DNA of 59,872 nt from an uncultured Eubacteriales bacterium (GTDB lineage Bacteria > Bacillota > Clostridia > Christensenellales > Borkfalkiaceae), in the NCBI GenBank assembly GCA_900320065.1, contig ONQV01000002.1:1-59872 (forward strand). The letters run 5' to 3'. The position numbers were made by a program, and so were the translations under genes. How positions within the stretch are numbered: position 1 is the first letter of the stretch; every line of letters starts with the position of its first letter. This document shows positions 18,216 through 26,634 of this stretch, piece by piece. A model generated the notes under the pieces. The model was given only the letters and a program-made list of their open reading frames with translations. It was not told the origin of the DNA and did no database searches.

Positions 18216-18932
18216 ATGGAAGACAAAATTCAAGACGTTTATGAACTTCGCGTTCACAAATCCCCCTATGACGTGGCAAACGTTCGCGCCAGATACTTAA
18301 AACTTTATACTGCACTCGTTTACGACGCTATGGAATCTATAGGATTTCCCGGAAGATCTATGGAAAGCGGTATATATCCCCTTACCATAGATATGAAAGT
18401 GGCGGGACCCGCTTTTACGGCAAGAAGATGTACGACGCCGAATACAGACGCTTATACTCACAATATAAGGCTCGGACTCATGAAAAGCATGACCGAGGGA
18501 TGCGTGTTTTTATCGGACGTGCAGGGAAATAAAAATTGTGGACAGTTCGGAGAAATAACCGCAAACGCCATGCGGGCGCACGGATGTTCGGGAGCGGTAA
18601 TCGACGGCTCCACGCGCGACAGCAATCACCTTATCTCAATGGGCTTTCCAACTTTTTGCCGTTTCAGAAATCCCGTGGAAGGACTGTCTCGTTCAATGAT
18701 AGTCGATTATCAGATACCGATTTTCGTAAACGGAATAGACGGAATGATAAGAGTCGACCCGGGAGATTTTATATTCGGAGACAACGACGGCGTTGTGATA
18801 GTCCCCGAAGCAAAAACGATCGAAGTGCTTGAAATAGCGGAAAAATGGTTCGAAAGTGAAAAGAGAAGTAGAAAGGCTATGGCGGATGGAGAAGACCCGT
18901 TTGAAGTCTATAACAAATATGGTAAGTTTTAA
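18216..18932 (+). CDS. RraA-family protein (aldolase/decarboxylase-like)
   Basis: 238 residues from ATG 18216, chosen because AAGGAG lies 9 nt upstream. An in-frame ATG at 18162 with GGAGAA is the alternative and adds 18 residues. The fold signature is present: YDAMESIG, GPAFTARR, GCVFLSDVQGNKNCGQFGE, AHGCSGAVIDGSTRDS, FGDNDGVVIVPE. Family members include HMG/CHA aldolases and the RNase E inhibitor RraA; in sugar-acid operons they are often left unassigned. The GxxxDGxxRD-type motif supports a metal-dependent lyase reaction. The 3' end overlaps the SDR gene by 14 nt. Confidence 0.8.
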   Translation: MEDKIQDVYELRVHKSPYDVANVRARYLKLYTALVYDAMESIGFPGRSMESGIYPLTIDMKVAGPAFTARRCTTPNTDAYTHNIRLGLMKSMTEGCVFLSDVQGNKNCGQFGEITANAMRAHGCSGAVIDGSTRDSNHLISMGFPTFCRFRNPVEGLSRSMIVDYQIPIFVNGIDGMIRVDPGDFIFGDNDGVVIVPEAKTIEVLEIAEKWFESEKRSRKAMADGEDPFEVYNKYGKF

Positions 18933-19653
18933 TTTCACGGGGAAGACGGTTTTCATTACCGGTTCCACGCAAGGCATAGGGCTTGCGCTCGCGGAAAGTT
19001 TCGTTTCCTGCGGAGCGAAAGTCATAGTCCACTGCTCGACCGACAAAGAGAAAGCGGAAAGAATAAAAAACAAAATACACGCCTATAAGTCGGTTATAGC
19101 CGATCTTTCAGACGTTTCACAAACGCAATCTCTTTTTTCGCAAACGGGAAAAGTCGACGTTTTGATTCTCAACGCAAGCGTACAGATAAGAAAGAATTGG
19201 CTTGAAATAACCGAAGAAGAGTTCGACAGACAAGTCAACGTCAATTACAAAAGTTCGCTTTTGTTGATGCAGGCATATTATCCGGGCATGAAAAAAAATA
19301 AATTCGGAAGAATCATAACGATCGGCAGTGTTCAACAAAAAAAACCACATCCCGATATGGCAATTTACGCCTCTACGAAAAATGCGGTGGTTAATTTGGT
19401 TAAAAACGTTGCCAAACAAGTCGCTCCTTACGGAGTGACCGTTAACAACGTCGCTCCCGGAACAATTCTTACGCCGAGAAACGACGCCGCCCTTTTTGAC
19501 GACGAATACAAAAAAAAGTGTCTTTCTGCCATTCCCGTCGGTTTTTTCGGCGAAAGCCGCGATATTTCGGGAATAGTTCTTACACTTGCAAGCGAATTTG
19601 GAAGATTTATAACGGGTGAAGATATTTTTATAGACGGAGGGACAAAGTTATGA
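18919..19653 (+). CDS. Short-chain dehydrogenase/reductase, possible aldose dehydrogenase
   Basis: 244 residues of a classical SDR: cofactor loop TGSTQGIG, ILNASVQ replacing the usual NNAG, catalytic Tyr150-x-x-x-Lys154 (YASTK) and NNVAPGTI after it. The C-terminal FITGEDIFIDGGTKL is typical. The start at 18919 overlaps the RraA stop by 14 nt; longer starts would put a charged tail before the Rossmann strand. In an operon with a lactonase and mannonate dehydratase, it could oxidise an aldose to a lactone or reduce a keto-acid. The direction is not readable. Confidence 0.85.
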   Translation: MVSFNFTGKTVFITGSTQGIGLALAESFVSCGAKVIVHCSTDKEKAERIKNKIHAYKSVIADLSDVSQTQSLFSQTGKVDVLILNASVQIRKNWLEITEEEFDRQVNVNYKSSLLLMQAYYPGMKKNKFGRIITIGSVQQKKPHPDMAIYASTKNAVVNLVKNVAKQVAPYGVTVNNVAPGTILTPRNDAALFDDEYKKKCLSAIPVGFFGESRDISGIVLTLASEFGRFITGEDIFIDGGTKL

Positions 19654-20240
19654 ATATAAAGATCGGAAAAGTCGTCCCCGTGGCAACTCTTTTCAACGAA
19701 AAAGATACGGCGGAAACGCTTTCGCTATTATCTGAAGGCGGTCTCAAAACCGTCGAAATAACGTACAGAACGGATTACGCGCACAAAGCGATAGAAACCG
19801 CAGCGACAACGTTTACCGACGTAACCGTCGGCGCTGGAACGATTATAACCCCCGAACAATGCAAAGACGCGATAAACGCAGGCGCAAAATTCATCGTATC
19901 TCCTGGACTTTCCGAAAGCGTGGCAAAAGTCTGCGACGAAAACGGGGTGCCGTATATTCCCGGAACAATAACTCCTACGGAGATTATGCGTGCCGTATCG
20001 TTAGGACTTAATTTGCTGAAATATTTTCCGTTTGCTCATTTTGGCGGGGGAAACGCTGTAAAGGCTCTTGAGGGACCGTTTCCGGACGTAAAATTCATTT
20101 TGACAAACGGAATAACGGCCGATAATTTCTCGGTTCTCCTGAAAATCGGAAATGTCGCGGGAGTCGGCGGAAGTTGGATGCTGAAAGGTTCACGCGAAGA
20201 GAAATTAAAAAAAATACTTGATATAACGAGCAAAATATGA
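19650..20240 (+). CDS. eda: KDPG/KHG aldolase
   Basis: 196 residues. Class I aldolase with Schiff-base Lys124 in LLKYFPFAHFGG, general-base Glu in KTVEITYRT, and GAGTIITPEQ, FIVSPGL, YIPGTITPTE, TNGITADN in family order. It splits 2-keto-3-deoxy-6-phosphogluconate to pyruvate and glyceraldehyde 3-phosphate, or related substrates. Overlaps the SDR stop and the kinase start by 4 nt each, so the genes are translationally coupled. It may act on the product of the FGGY kinase next door. Confidence 0.9.
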   Translation: MNIKIGKVVPVATLFNEKDTAETLSLLSEGGLKTVEITYRTDYAHKAIETAATTFTDVTVGAGTIITPEQCKDAINAGAKFIVSPGLSESVAKVCDENGVPYIPGTITPTEIMRAVSLGLNLLKYFPFAHFGGGNAVKALEGPFPDVKFILTNGITADNFSVLLKIGNVAGVGGSWMLKGSREEKLKKILDITSKI

Positions 20241-21697
20241 GTTACGTTTTAGGTATCGATATAGGCAGCAGTTCCGAAAAAGCCGCAGTATTCGACGATA
20301 ACGGAAATACGATTGCGACCGCGGTGAGCGGATACGAAATCTATTCTTCCGACAAAACAGCCGAGCAGGACGTGGAGCAGTATCTAACTGCGTTCAGAAA
20401 AAATATGGAGTCGATAGGAAAGGAAATCCTTTCGAAAGTCTCGGCGATATGTATATGCGGACAAACGCCGACCGACATTTTCGTGGATAAGAACGGGAAA
20501 CCTTTGAGAAAAGCCGTAATGTGGAAAGATCTGCGGGCAAAAAGTCAGTACGAAAGACTTACGAAAGAGTTCTCTTTCGAAAAGCTTGAAAGCCTTTCGG
20601 GGTGTTATTTGCCGCGTTCCGAAGCGATGACTCCCGTAAAAATGGCAAGGATATTCGAGGAAGAACCGGAAGTCGCGGAAAAAACTTATAAAGTTTTGCA
20701 ACCGAAAGATTATCTTGTTTATAAATTGACAGGGAATTTTGTGACAGACCTCTGGTGCGGAAGGTTTTTCAGAAACGTCGAAACCGGAGAAATATCCGAA
20801 GACATAATGAAATATACGGGGTTCGACGAATCGGTCGCGCCCAACGCCGAAAAACCCGAAACGATAAGCGGAACGGTCGTCTCGGAAGAATTCACGAATA
20901 TCGGATTAAAAACGGGAACGCCCGTGGTTTGCGGTTCCGGAGACGGATTCGCCTCTATGCTTTCATCGGGAGTTTTGGCAGACGATGGTATAGCGTTTAA
21001 TTCTACGGGAACGAGCGAAATGGCGGGCGTAACGGTAGACTTCCCCGAAACAGTTAAAAATTTATACGTTTTCCCCAAAAGTCTGACGGGAGAAAAGGCG
21101 GTGTGTTTCGGCCCGACTCAAAGCGGAGGGGCGTCTCTTCTGTGGTTTGCCCGTTCCGTACTCGACGTATCTTTCGAAGAATTGACGAAAATGGCGTCAA
21201 AATCCCGCGCAGGTGCCGACGGACTCGTATTTTTGCCTTATATAAGCGGTGAGCGAGCACCGATATGGGACTCTTCCGCAAAAGGTTGTTTTTTCGGAAT
21301 AAAAGCGTCGCACACTGCAAACGATTTTGCGCGGAGCGTGTTGGAAGGCGTGGCATTTTCGATAAAACACATTCTTGAATTTTCGGGACGGACGGATATA
21401 CGGTCGTTGAGAATTTCAGGAGGAGGCAGCAAAGTAGACGTATGGAATGAAATACGAGCGGGGGTTCTCGGCGTAACCATCGAAACGTCATTTTGCGAAG
21501 AGGCTTGCGCACTCGGAGCGGCAATGATCGCAGGAAAAGGAACGGGGACGTTTTCATCATATAAAGAAGCGGCGGAAAAAATGTGCAGGGTTAAAGACGC
21601 TTATCTGCCGAAGAGTGAAGACGCTCCCGCATACGAACGAAATTACGAAGTTTATAAAAATCTTTATAACGACGTGAAAAAATATTATCAGGAGTAA
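20237..21697 (+). CDS. FGGY-family carbohydrate kinase
   Basis: 486 residues. The N-terminal domain begins YVLGIDIGSSSEKAAVFDDNG with the phosphate loop, then CICGQTPTDIFVD; the C-terminal domain has ATP-binding FNSTGTSEMAG, YISGERAPIWDSSAKG and RISGGGSKVDVWNEI. The family phosphorylates pentuloses, hexuloses, glycerol and similar. It resembles the xylulokinase branch. Within this operon the obvious missing step is a 2-keto-3-deoxygluconate kinase (usually a PfkB protein), so this enzyme may fill it; that is inference. A 4-nt overlap with the aldolase gene. Confidence 0.87.
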   Translation: MSYVLGIDIGSSSEKAAVFDDNGNTIATAVSGYEIYSSDKTAEQDVEQYLTAFRKNMESIGKEILSKVSAICICGQTPTDIFVDKNGKPLRKAVMWKDLRAKSQYERLTKEFSFEKLESLSGCYLPRSEAMTPVKMARIFEEEPEVAEKTYKVLQPKDYLVYKLTGNFVTDLWCGRFFRNVETGEISEDIMKYTGFDESVAPNAEKPETISGTVVSEEFTNIGLKTGTPVVCGSGDGFASMLSSGVLADDGIAFNSTGTSEMAGVTVDFPETVKNLYVFPKSLTGEKAVCFGPTQSGGASLLWFARSVLDVSFEELTKMASKSRAGADGLVFLPYISGERAPIWDSSAKGCFFGIKASHTANDFARSVLEGVAFSIKHILEFSGRTDIRSLRISGGGSKVDVWNEIRAGVLGVTIETSFCEEACALGAAMIAGKGTGTFSSYKEAAEKMCRVKDAYLPKSEDAPAYERNYEVYKNLYNDVKKYYQE

Positions 21698-21736
21698 CGT
21701 ACCCTGCCGATAGTTTTTGAGGCGGAAAGATAATTT

Positions 21737-22711
21737 ATGAAAATAACCGACTATTTAAGACTTGACAGACCGGATCAATTCGAATACGCGAGACAACTCG
21801 GAATAAAATACGCCGTGGGCAGACTGCCTGACGGGAAAATGGAAGAATACGCGAGAAGTTACGATAAACTCGAAGCCTTGAAAACGGAATACGAAAAGCG
21901 CGGCTTCGATCTTAAAATAATAGAACCCGCACCTCCCAATCAGAAGATAAAACTCGGTCTCGACGGAAAAGACGAAGAAATCGGAAATATGATAACGCTC
22001 ATAGAAAATATGGGTAAACTCGGAATTGAAGTATTGTGCTTCAATTTCGTCGCTTATTTCAATTGGGTGAGAACGCGCTACGATGTATCGGAACGCGGCG
22101 GAGCGAAAGTTACAGGATATTATCACAGCGATATAGACCATAGCGTTATTACGGAAGTCGGAGAAGTCACCCGTGAAAAACTTTGGGAAAATCTGACGTA
22201 TATGCTTAAAGCAATAGTTCCCGTTGCGGAAAAAGCAGGCGTAAAACTCGCGATTCATCCCGACGATCCGCCCGTGCCGCAAATCAGGCATATCGGTAGA
22301 ATTCTTACGAGTGCGGACGCGGTGGAAAAAGCAATAAACGCAGTTCCGAGTAAAAATCTGGGTATAACGCTCTGCCAAGGCACTTTTGCCGCTATGGGAG
22401 AAAATATCGAAAACGTTATCGACAGGTTTAACGGTAAAACGTTTTTCGTACATTTCAGGAACGTATCAGACGCAAACCCTTACGAATTTCACGAGACATT
22501 TCACGATAACGGCTTAATCGATATGGCAAAATGCATAAAAAAATACGTATCCTGCGGATTTGACGGATATATCAGGGTTGACCACGTTCCGACCATGTAC
22601 GGCGAAAAAAACGAACTCCCCGGATATGAAGCGCTTGGGCGTCTCTACGCCATAGGATACCTTCGGGGACTTATTGAAGCGACCGAAAACGCCTTGAACG
22701 AAACCGTATAA
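21737..22711 (+). CDS. uxuA: Mannonate dehydratase
   Basis: 324 residues, slightly shorter than the 350-360 usual for UxuA. TIM-barrel metal-site motifs are in order: VLCFNFV, AIHPDDPPVPQIRH, TLCQGTFAAMG, FFVHFRNV, FHETFHDNGLIDM and VDHVPTM. It dehydrates D-mannonate to 2-keto-3-deoxygluconate. Last gene of the operon, 39 bp after the kinase, with AGGCGGAAAG upstream. It links the operon to mannose or hexuronate catabolism. Confidence 0.87.
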   Translation: MKITDYLRLDRPDQFEYARQLGIKYAVGRLPDGKMEEYARSYDKLEALKTEYEKRGFDLKIIEPAPPNQKIKLGLDGKDEEIGNMITLIENMGKLGIEVLCFNFVAYFNWVRTRYDVSERGGAKVTGYYHSDIDHSVITEVGEVTREKLWENLTYMLKAIVPVAEKAGVKLAIHPDDPPVPQIRHIGRILTSADAVEKAINAVPSKNLGITLCQGTFAAMGENIENVIDRFNGKTFFVHFRNVSDANPYEFHETFHDNGLIDMAKCIKKYVSCGFDGYIRVDHVPTMYGEKNELPGYEALGRLYAIGYLRGLIEATENALNETV

Positions 22712-22725
22712 AATTATGCGGGTAG

Positions 22726-22747
22726 CAACTATCAATAGTTTTTTTTG
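22726..22747 (+). terminator. Weak intrinsic terminator after uxuA
   Basis: AACTAT / ATAGTT with a very tight loop followed by a T8 run. It lies between the convergent uxuA and IclR genes. Confidence 0.4.
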
Positions 22748-22772
22748 AGAGGCAATAAAAAAGCGACTAATT

Positions 22773-23546
22773 TCAGTTTTTTTCTCTGATCCGACCGTTA
22801 ATGACTTGAACTGCTTTTATGAACGTATTTTTTAACGCTTGCTCTTCACGTAAAAAACTTTCGGTATTTTCAATAGGGAATATACAAGATAACCCCAGTG
22901 CCGCAACACATTTTTTGTTTCTATAAAGAGGCAACGCATAACCCGTTGCGCAAATGTCTTTATAGATGTTTTCGATTTTTATAATTTGCCTGACGTTTAT
23001 TTTTGAGATCTCGTTTCTGAAATCGTTAAAAGAATTTATACTCGGCCAAAAATCCTCTTTTGTGGGCTTGCCGTAATGATTGTAAATTTCTTCGAGATCC
23101 CATCTATCCATATGAGCAAGCAAAAGACGACCTGTCGCCGTTCTGTAAATCGAGTCTTCCCTGACCTGTTGATAGTCTTTGAAAGTGTTATGGGTCGGGT
23201 CTATAGTTTCAATAATAAATTTTTTATAGTTTTTTATTGTTGCGAGTATTACCGCATCTCCCGTTTTTTGCGCGAGATAGTTCATTACGGGGCGACAGAT
23301 CGAAATGAGATCTTGTTCATATTTCCCGAATCGCGTAAGATAATACGTTTGCGGTCCCAAAATATATCCCGCGTTATGCGATACTTTTTCAACGTAACCG
23401 TTCACAAGTAATGTTTTTAATATATGCGAACAGGCGGAAGCCGTTATTTGCGCTTTTTCCGCTATTTTTTTCGGTGTGACGGGTCGATATCTTGCGTCTG
23501 CTATCACCGAAAGGATAGTCATGGTTTTTTCAGTAGTTTTTATCAT
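22773..23546 (-). CDS. IclR-family transcriptional regulator
   Basis: 257 residues. The N-terminal winged helix is MIKTTEKTMTILSVIAD... with KKIAEKAQITASACSHILKTLLVNGYVEK, and the C-terminal IclR effector domain has TGRLLLAH and CATGYALPLYR. IclR proteins such as KdgR commonly regulate uronate and KDG pathways, so the convergent sugar-acid operon is the likely target. The start is set at 23546 because the upstream ATG at 23570 lies inside the promoter spacer. The predicted transcript begins at the ATG, so the mRNA would be leaderless. Confidence 0.87.
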   Translation of the reverse strand: MIKTTEKTMTILSVIADARYRPVTPKKIAEKAQITASACSHILKTLLVNGYVEKVSHNAGYILGPQTYYLTRFGKYEQDLISICRPVMNYLAQKTGDAVILATIKNYKKFIIETIDPTHNTFKDYQQVREDSIYRTATGRLLLAHMDRWDLEEIYNHYGKPTKEDFWPSINSFNDFRNEISKINVRQIIKIENIYKDICATGYALPLYRNKKCVAALGLSCIFPIENTESFLREEQALKNTFIKAVQVINGRIREKN

Positions 23547-23552
23547 ATACAA

Positions 23553-23581
23553 ATTATAGCGCTTTTTCATACAAGTGTCAA
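23553..23581 (-). promoter_or_regulatory. Consensus promoter of the IclR gene; predicts a leaderless mRNA
   Basis: On the minus strand: TTGACA (23581-23576), 17-bp spacer, TATAAT (23558-23553). Six bases separate the -10 box from the ATG at 23546. Confidence 0.85.
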
Positions 23582-23635
23582 TTTAAAATTCATATTGTGA
23601 ACTATATACAAATCAAAATCGAAGATTGAAATATT

Positions 23636-23800
23636 ATGAAAAACCTTGTGCACGAAAATTATTTTCACAAAAGAATTAACGGTCTGAATCTCGAAGGAGA
23701 ATGGGAATTCGGATTTTCCGAGAAAAAAATTAAGGACAAGCGATATTCGCAGAAATTATTTATGAAAAATAAATTTATCCGATTCGAACCTAAATTTTAA
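23636..23800 (+). pseudogene. Remnant of a GH2-type glycosidase gene (54 codons)
   Basis: MKNLVHENYFHKRINGLNLEGEWEFGF resembles the opening of GH2 enzymes (a leading strand then L-x-G-x-W), but the frame breaks into basic sequence and stops at 23798-23800, with nothing recognisable downstream. There is no ribosome binding site. Probably a decayed glycosidase start; it could be a short hypothetical gene. The rest of 23801-23980 is AT-rich with nothing recognised. Confidence 0.4.
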
Positions 23801-23982
23801 TGCAAAAAACATTAATAAAAACCTTACGATTTCGTGATTTCTTTTCCCCAAAATTTTCCCAAAAAGGTTTTAAGAAATAAATTGATAATATATTATTATA
23901 AGAAAATACGTTTATCTGCACGATTTGGGTTCGGATTTAAAGAATTACTTGCCATATGAATTTTAATACTTTATAAAAATAG

Positions 23983-24022
23983 TTCGGCTATCGCAAGCAT
24001 AATGATGCTAGTGCTAGCCGAA
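23983..24022 (+). promoter_or_regulatory. Nested palindrome just upstream of the alpha-mannosidase
   Basis: TTCGGCTA (23983-23990) pairs with TAGCCGAA (24015-24022), and inside it AGCAT pairs with ATGCT around AATG. It ends 17 bp before the start codon. It could be an operator for a dimeric repressor or an mRNA hairpin controlling translation. No T-run follows. Confidence 0.5.
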
Positions 24023-24039
24023 AAACTTGGAGAATTATT

Positions 24040-26418
24040 ATGAAAGAACTACACTTGATATGTAATGCACATCTTGATCCTGTATGGCAATGGGATTGGA
24101 ATGAAGGCGCGTCTGCAGCGCTCGCAACTTTTTATTCGGCAGCGGAACTTGCCGACCAATATGATTATATTTTTTGTCATAACGAAGCGTTGCTTTATGA
24201 ATACATAGAAAAATATGACATGCAACTTTTCGAAAGGATTAAAAAACTCGTTAAAATTGGAAAGTGGAATATAATGGGTGGTTGGTACGTCCAGCCCGAT
24301 TGTACTATTCCTTCTGGCGAGGCGTTTGTCCGTCAGATAGAGACAGGAAGGAAGTATTTTAAGGAAAAATTTGGTATTGCGCCGCGTGTCGCTTTAAATT
24401 TCGACTCTTTCGGACATACGCAAGGTCTTGTACAGATACTTAAAAAATGCGGCTATGACGGTTATGTTTTTTGCCGTCCTATGAACCATCAGATGACTTT
24501 ACCGGATATGGAGTTTATTTGGCAGGGATTTGACGGTAGCGAAATAAAAGCGGTACGCGTCGAAGATGAGAGTATTTATTGTTCTATGCTGGGTCAGGCG
24601 GTCAACGATATAAAGCGCAAAATGCAGCCGTGGAAAGATAAAGAAATCGCGATAGCGTTATGGGGAGTAGGTAATCACGGAGGTGGTGCTTCCAGAAAAG
24701 ATTTGGAAGATATAGAAAAATTCAAAATAGAAGAGGGTAAAAACTTTACGGTAATTCATTCTACGCTCGAAAATTTCTTCGACAGAATTGAGCCTGTAAA
24801 GACCAGAAATGAAAGCCTTGAACCTGTATTTGTAAAATGTTATTCATCTGACAGTTACATTAAACAAAAATACGCTGATTTGGAAAACAAACTGTTCTAT
24901 ACGGAAAAACTGTGTGCAGTAGCGGCGATGAACGGCGTTTATGAGCCAAATATCAATGCTTTTGATAATGCTCAAAAATGCATGGCTAAAATTCAGTTTC
25001 ATGACGTGCTTTCCGGAACAAGTATTTACGAAGGGTCGAGAAGTTCAATCCAATGTGCAGAGTATGCCTCAGAATTGCTTGATGAAGAGTTTTCCAAGGC
25101 GTTTTTTGCGCTTATTAAAAATGAAAAAAAGGCGGTGGACGGGGATTTTCCCATTTACGTCTATAATGCCAATCCTTACAAATCTAACCGAGTATTCGAA
25201 ACAGAAATATTTATGAATAAAGCGCTTTGGGAGGGCGAAGAGGGATACGAATTCACCGTTTATCAAGATGAAAAAGAAGTGCCTTTCCAGATTATTAAAG
25301 AGTCTTCCAACATCAATTTTGACAGGAGAAAACGATTTGCCATTAAAGCGGAACTTTTACCGTTGGGACTTACGTGTTTTAACATAAGGGCGCGCGTAGG
25401 CAAGCGTTTCCGTTTGGACAGAACGCCGATATGTGATTTTGAAGGAAATGATTTTCGTGCTAAATTCGATAAATCGACCGGTTGCTTAACGAGTTTTGTA
25501 AAAAATGGTGAAGAGTATTTAATCGGTAACGCTTTTATGCCGATTATGTATGACGACAATCCTGACCCATGGGGTTGGGGTATGACGAAAGTCGGTAACA
25601 ATTATAAGGTGATGCCCACTCAGATTGCGGCGCGCATTACCGAAAAAGGCGATATTTTTACGGCGGTAGAAAGTGTGTATTCTCTCGGTAAATCCGTGGT
25701 GAGAGTCGAATACAGGATATATAAGGATTTTTCTTATATAGACTTAAAAGTTAACGCCACTTGGAATGATGAGGGGAAGGGGTTAAAATTTGAAATTCCC
25801 GTAAAAAATATTGAGAAATTTATAAGTCAGACTTCTTACGGTACGCAAATAAATAATTTTGAAACAGAAATTTCTTCTCATAGATTTGCAGCGGTTAAGT
25901 GCGGACAAAATTATTTTGCCGTATTAAAGAACGGTTGTTGCGGATGTTCAGTCGAAAACAGTAAACTTTATATAAATGTGCTTAACGGGTCGGTCTATTG
26001 TGCGCATCCCGTAAACGAATTCCCAATTATTGACGAAAAACGTTTTAATCGTTATATTGAAACCGGCAAACACGAATATTCTTTCCGAATTTTCATAGGA
26101 AAGGAAAATGCGCTTAATCAGGCAGCGGAAGAATTTGTAAATACACCTTACACACTCAATGTGTATCCTCATGGCAACGGGCAGACGTTGATAGAAGAGC
26201 CCGTCTATTTGTCTGATAGTGAAATAACGCTTTCCGCTTTCCGTCGTATTGAAGATAACGGTTATATGTTAAGACTTTATAACGGCTACAATGCTAAGAA
26301 GCAGGTTGTCTGTCGTGTATGTGGGGGCGAGTTAAAACTTTCTTTCGGCAAATATGAGGTTAAAACTCTCATTTATCGCGGCGGCAAACTTTATGAAAAT
26401 CAAAGTATGCTTCTCTGA
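24040..26418 (+). CDS. Glycoside hydrolase family 38 alpha-mannosidase
   Basis: 792 residues. Zinc-site HLDPVWQWDW at residues 10-19, catalytic nucleophile Asp122 in NFDSFGHTQGL, ALWGVGNHGGG, and the zinc-binding HDVLSGTS segment, followed by the beta-sandwich C-terminal half. Retaining exo-alpha-mannosidases of this type trim alpha-linked mannose from N-glycan-like or fungal mannans. No signal peptide, so cytoplasmic. The ribosome binding site is CTTGGAG. It stands alone between the IclR region and the integrated island, and with the beta-mannosidase and UxuA it points to mannose as a main substrate. Confidence 0.92.
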   Translation: MKELHLICNAHLDPVWQWDWNEGASAALATFYSAAELADQYDYIFCHNEALLYEYIEKYDMQLFERIKKLVKIGKWNIMGGWYVQPDCTIPSGEAFVRQIETGRKYFKEKFGIAPRVALNFDSFGHTQGLVQILKKCGYDGYVFCRPMNHQMTLPDMEFIWQGFDGSEIKAVRVEDESIYCSMLGQAVNDIKRKMQPWKDKEIAIALWGVGNHGGGASRKDLEDIEKFKIEEGKNFTVIHSTLENFFDRIEPVKTRNESLEPVFVKCYSSDSYIKQKYADLENKLFYTEKLCAVAAMNGVYEPNINAFDNAQKCMAKIQFHDVLSGTSIYEGSRSSIQCAEYASELLDEEFSKAFFALIKNEKKAVDGDFPIYVYNANPYKSNRVFETEIFMNKALWEGEEGYEFTVYQDEKEVPFQIIKESSNINFDRRKRFAIKAELLPLGLTCFNIRARVGKRFRLDRTPICDFEGNDFRAKFDKSTGCLTSFVKNGEEYLIGNAFMPIMYDDNPDPWGWGMTKVGNNYKVMPTQIAARITEKGDIFTAVESVYSLGKSVVRVEYRIYKDFSYIDLKVNATWNDEGKGLKFEIPVKNIEKFISQTSYGTQINNFETEISSHRFAAVKCGQNYFAVLKNGCCGCSVENSKLYINVLNGSVYCAHPVNEFPIIDEKRFNRYIETGKHEYSFRIFIGKENALNQAAEEFVNTPYTLNVYPHGNGQTLIEEPVYLSDSEITLSAFRRIEDNGYMLRLYNGYNAKKQVVCRVCGGELKLSFGKYEVKTLIYRGGKLYENQSMLL

Positions 26419-26455
26419 AATTTATAGGGATTGTAAAATCGTTATAAATTTACAA

Positions 26456-26494
26456 AGAAAAAACCAGTTGAGGATTATCCTTCAACTGGTTCCC
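26456..26494 (-). terminator. Bidirectional terminator, probably the original tRNA-Glu terminator
   Basis: AACCAGTTGA (26462-26471) pairs with TCAACTGGTT (26482-26491). Read on the minus strand it is followed by T6. It lies directly downstream of the duplicated tRNA-Glu 3' end, as expected if it terminated the tRNA transcript before the island separated them. It can also end the alpha-mannosidase transcript. Confidence 0.75.
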
Positions 26495-26497
26495 ATT

Positions 26498-26520
26498 TGG
26501 TGACCCCAACGGGATTCGAA
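26498..26520 (-). repeat. att site: 23-bp duplicate of the tRNA-Glu 3' end
   Basis: Identical to 43804-43826, covering CCA, acceptor strand, T-stem and part of the T-loop of tRNA-Glu on the minus strand. Sequence diverges right after TTCGAA. This marks the distal junction of the island. Confidence 0.92.
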
Positions 26521-26535
26521 GCCGTTTCCATATAC

Positions 26536-26566
26536 AAAAATCGTTAGTATTTATCTAACGATTTTT
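26536..26566. terminator. Bidirectional terminator just inside the island
   Basis: AAAAATCGTTAG / CTAACGATTTTT, 12-bp perfect stem with a 7-nt loop. It ends the minus-strand ATPase gene and insulates the island edge. Confidence 0.8.
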
Positions 26567-26634
26567 AAGTTCAGACACCAAAACTTTACCAATTTTTATT
26601 CCGATTATAGCATCTTTAAATCGTAAGTTACCCG

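Noticed and set aside
23546..23570. Upstream ATG (23570) as the IclR start
   Set aside because: It lies between the -35 and -10 boxes of a perfect promoter, so it would not be transcribed from it.
26498..26520. Partial tRNA-Glu
   Set aside because: Only the 3' 23 bp are present, diverging at the T-loop; it is the duplicated att site, not a tRNA gene.
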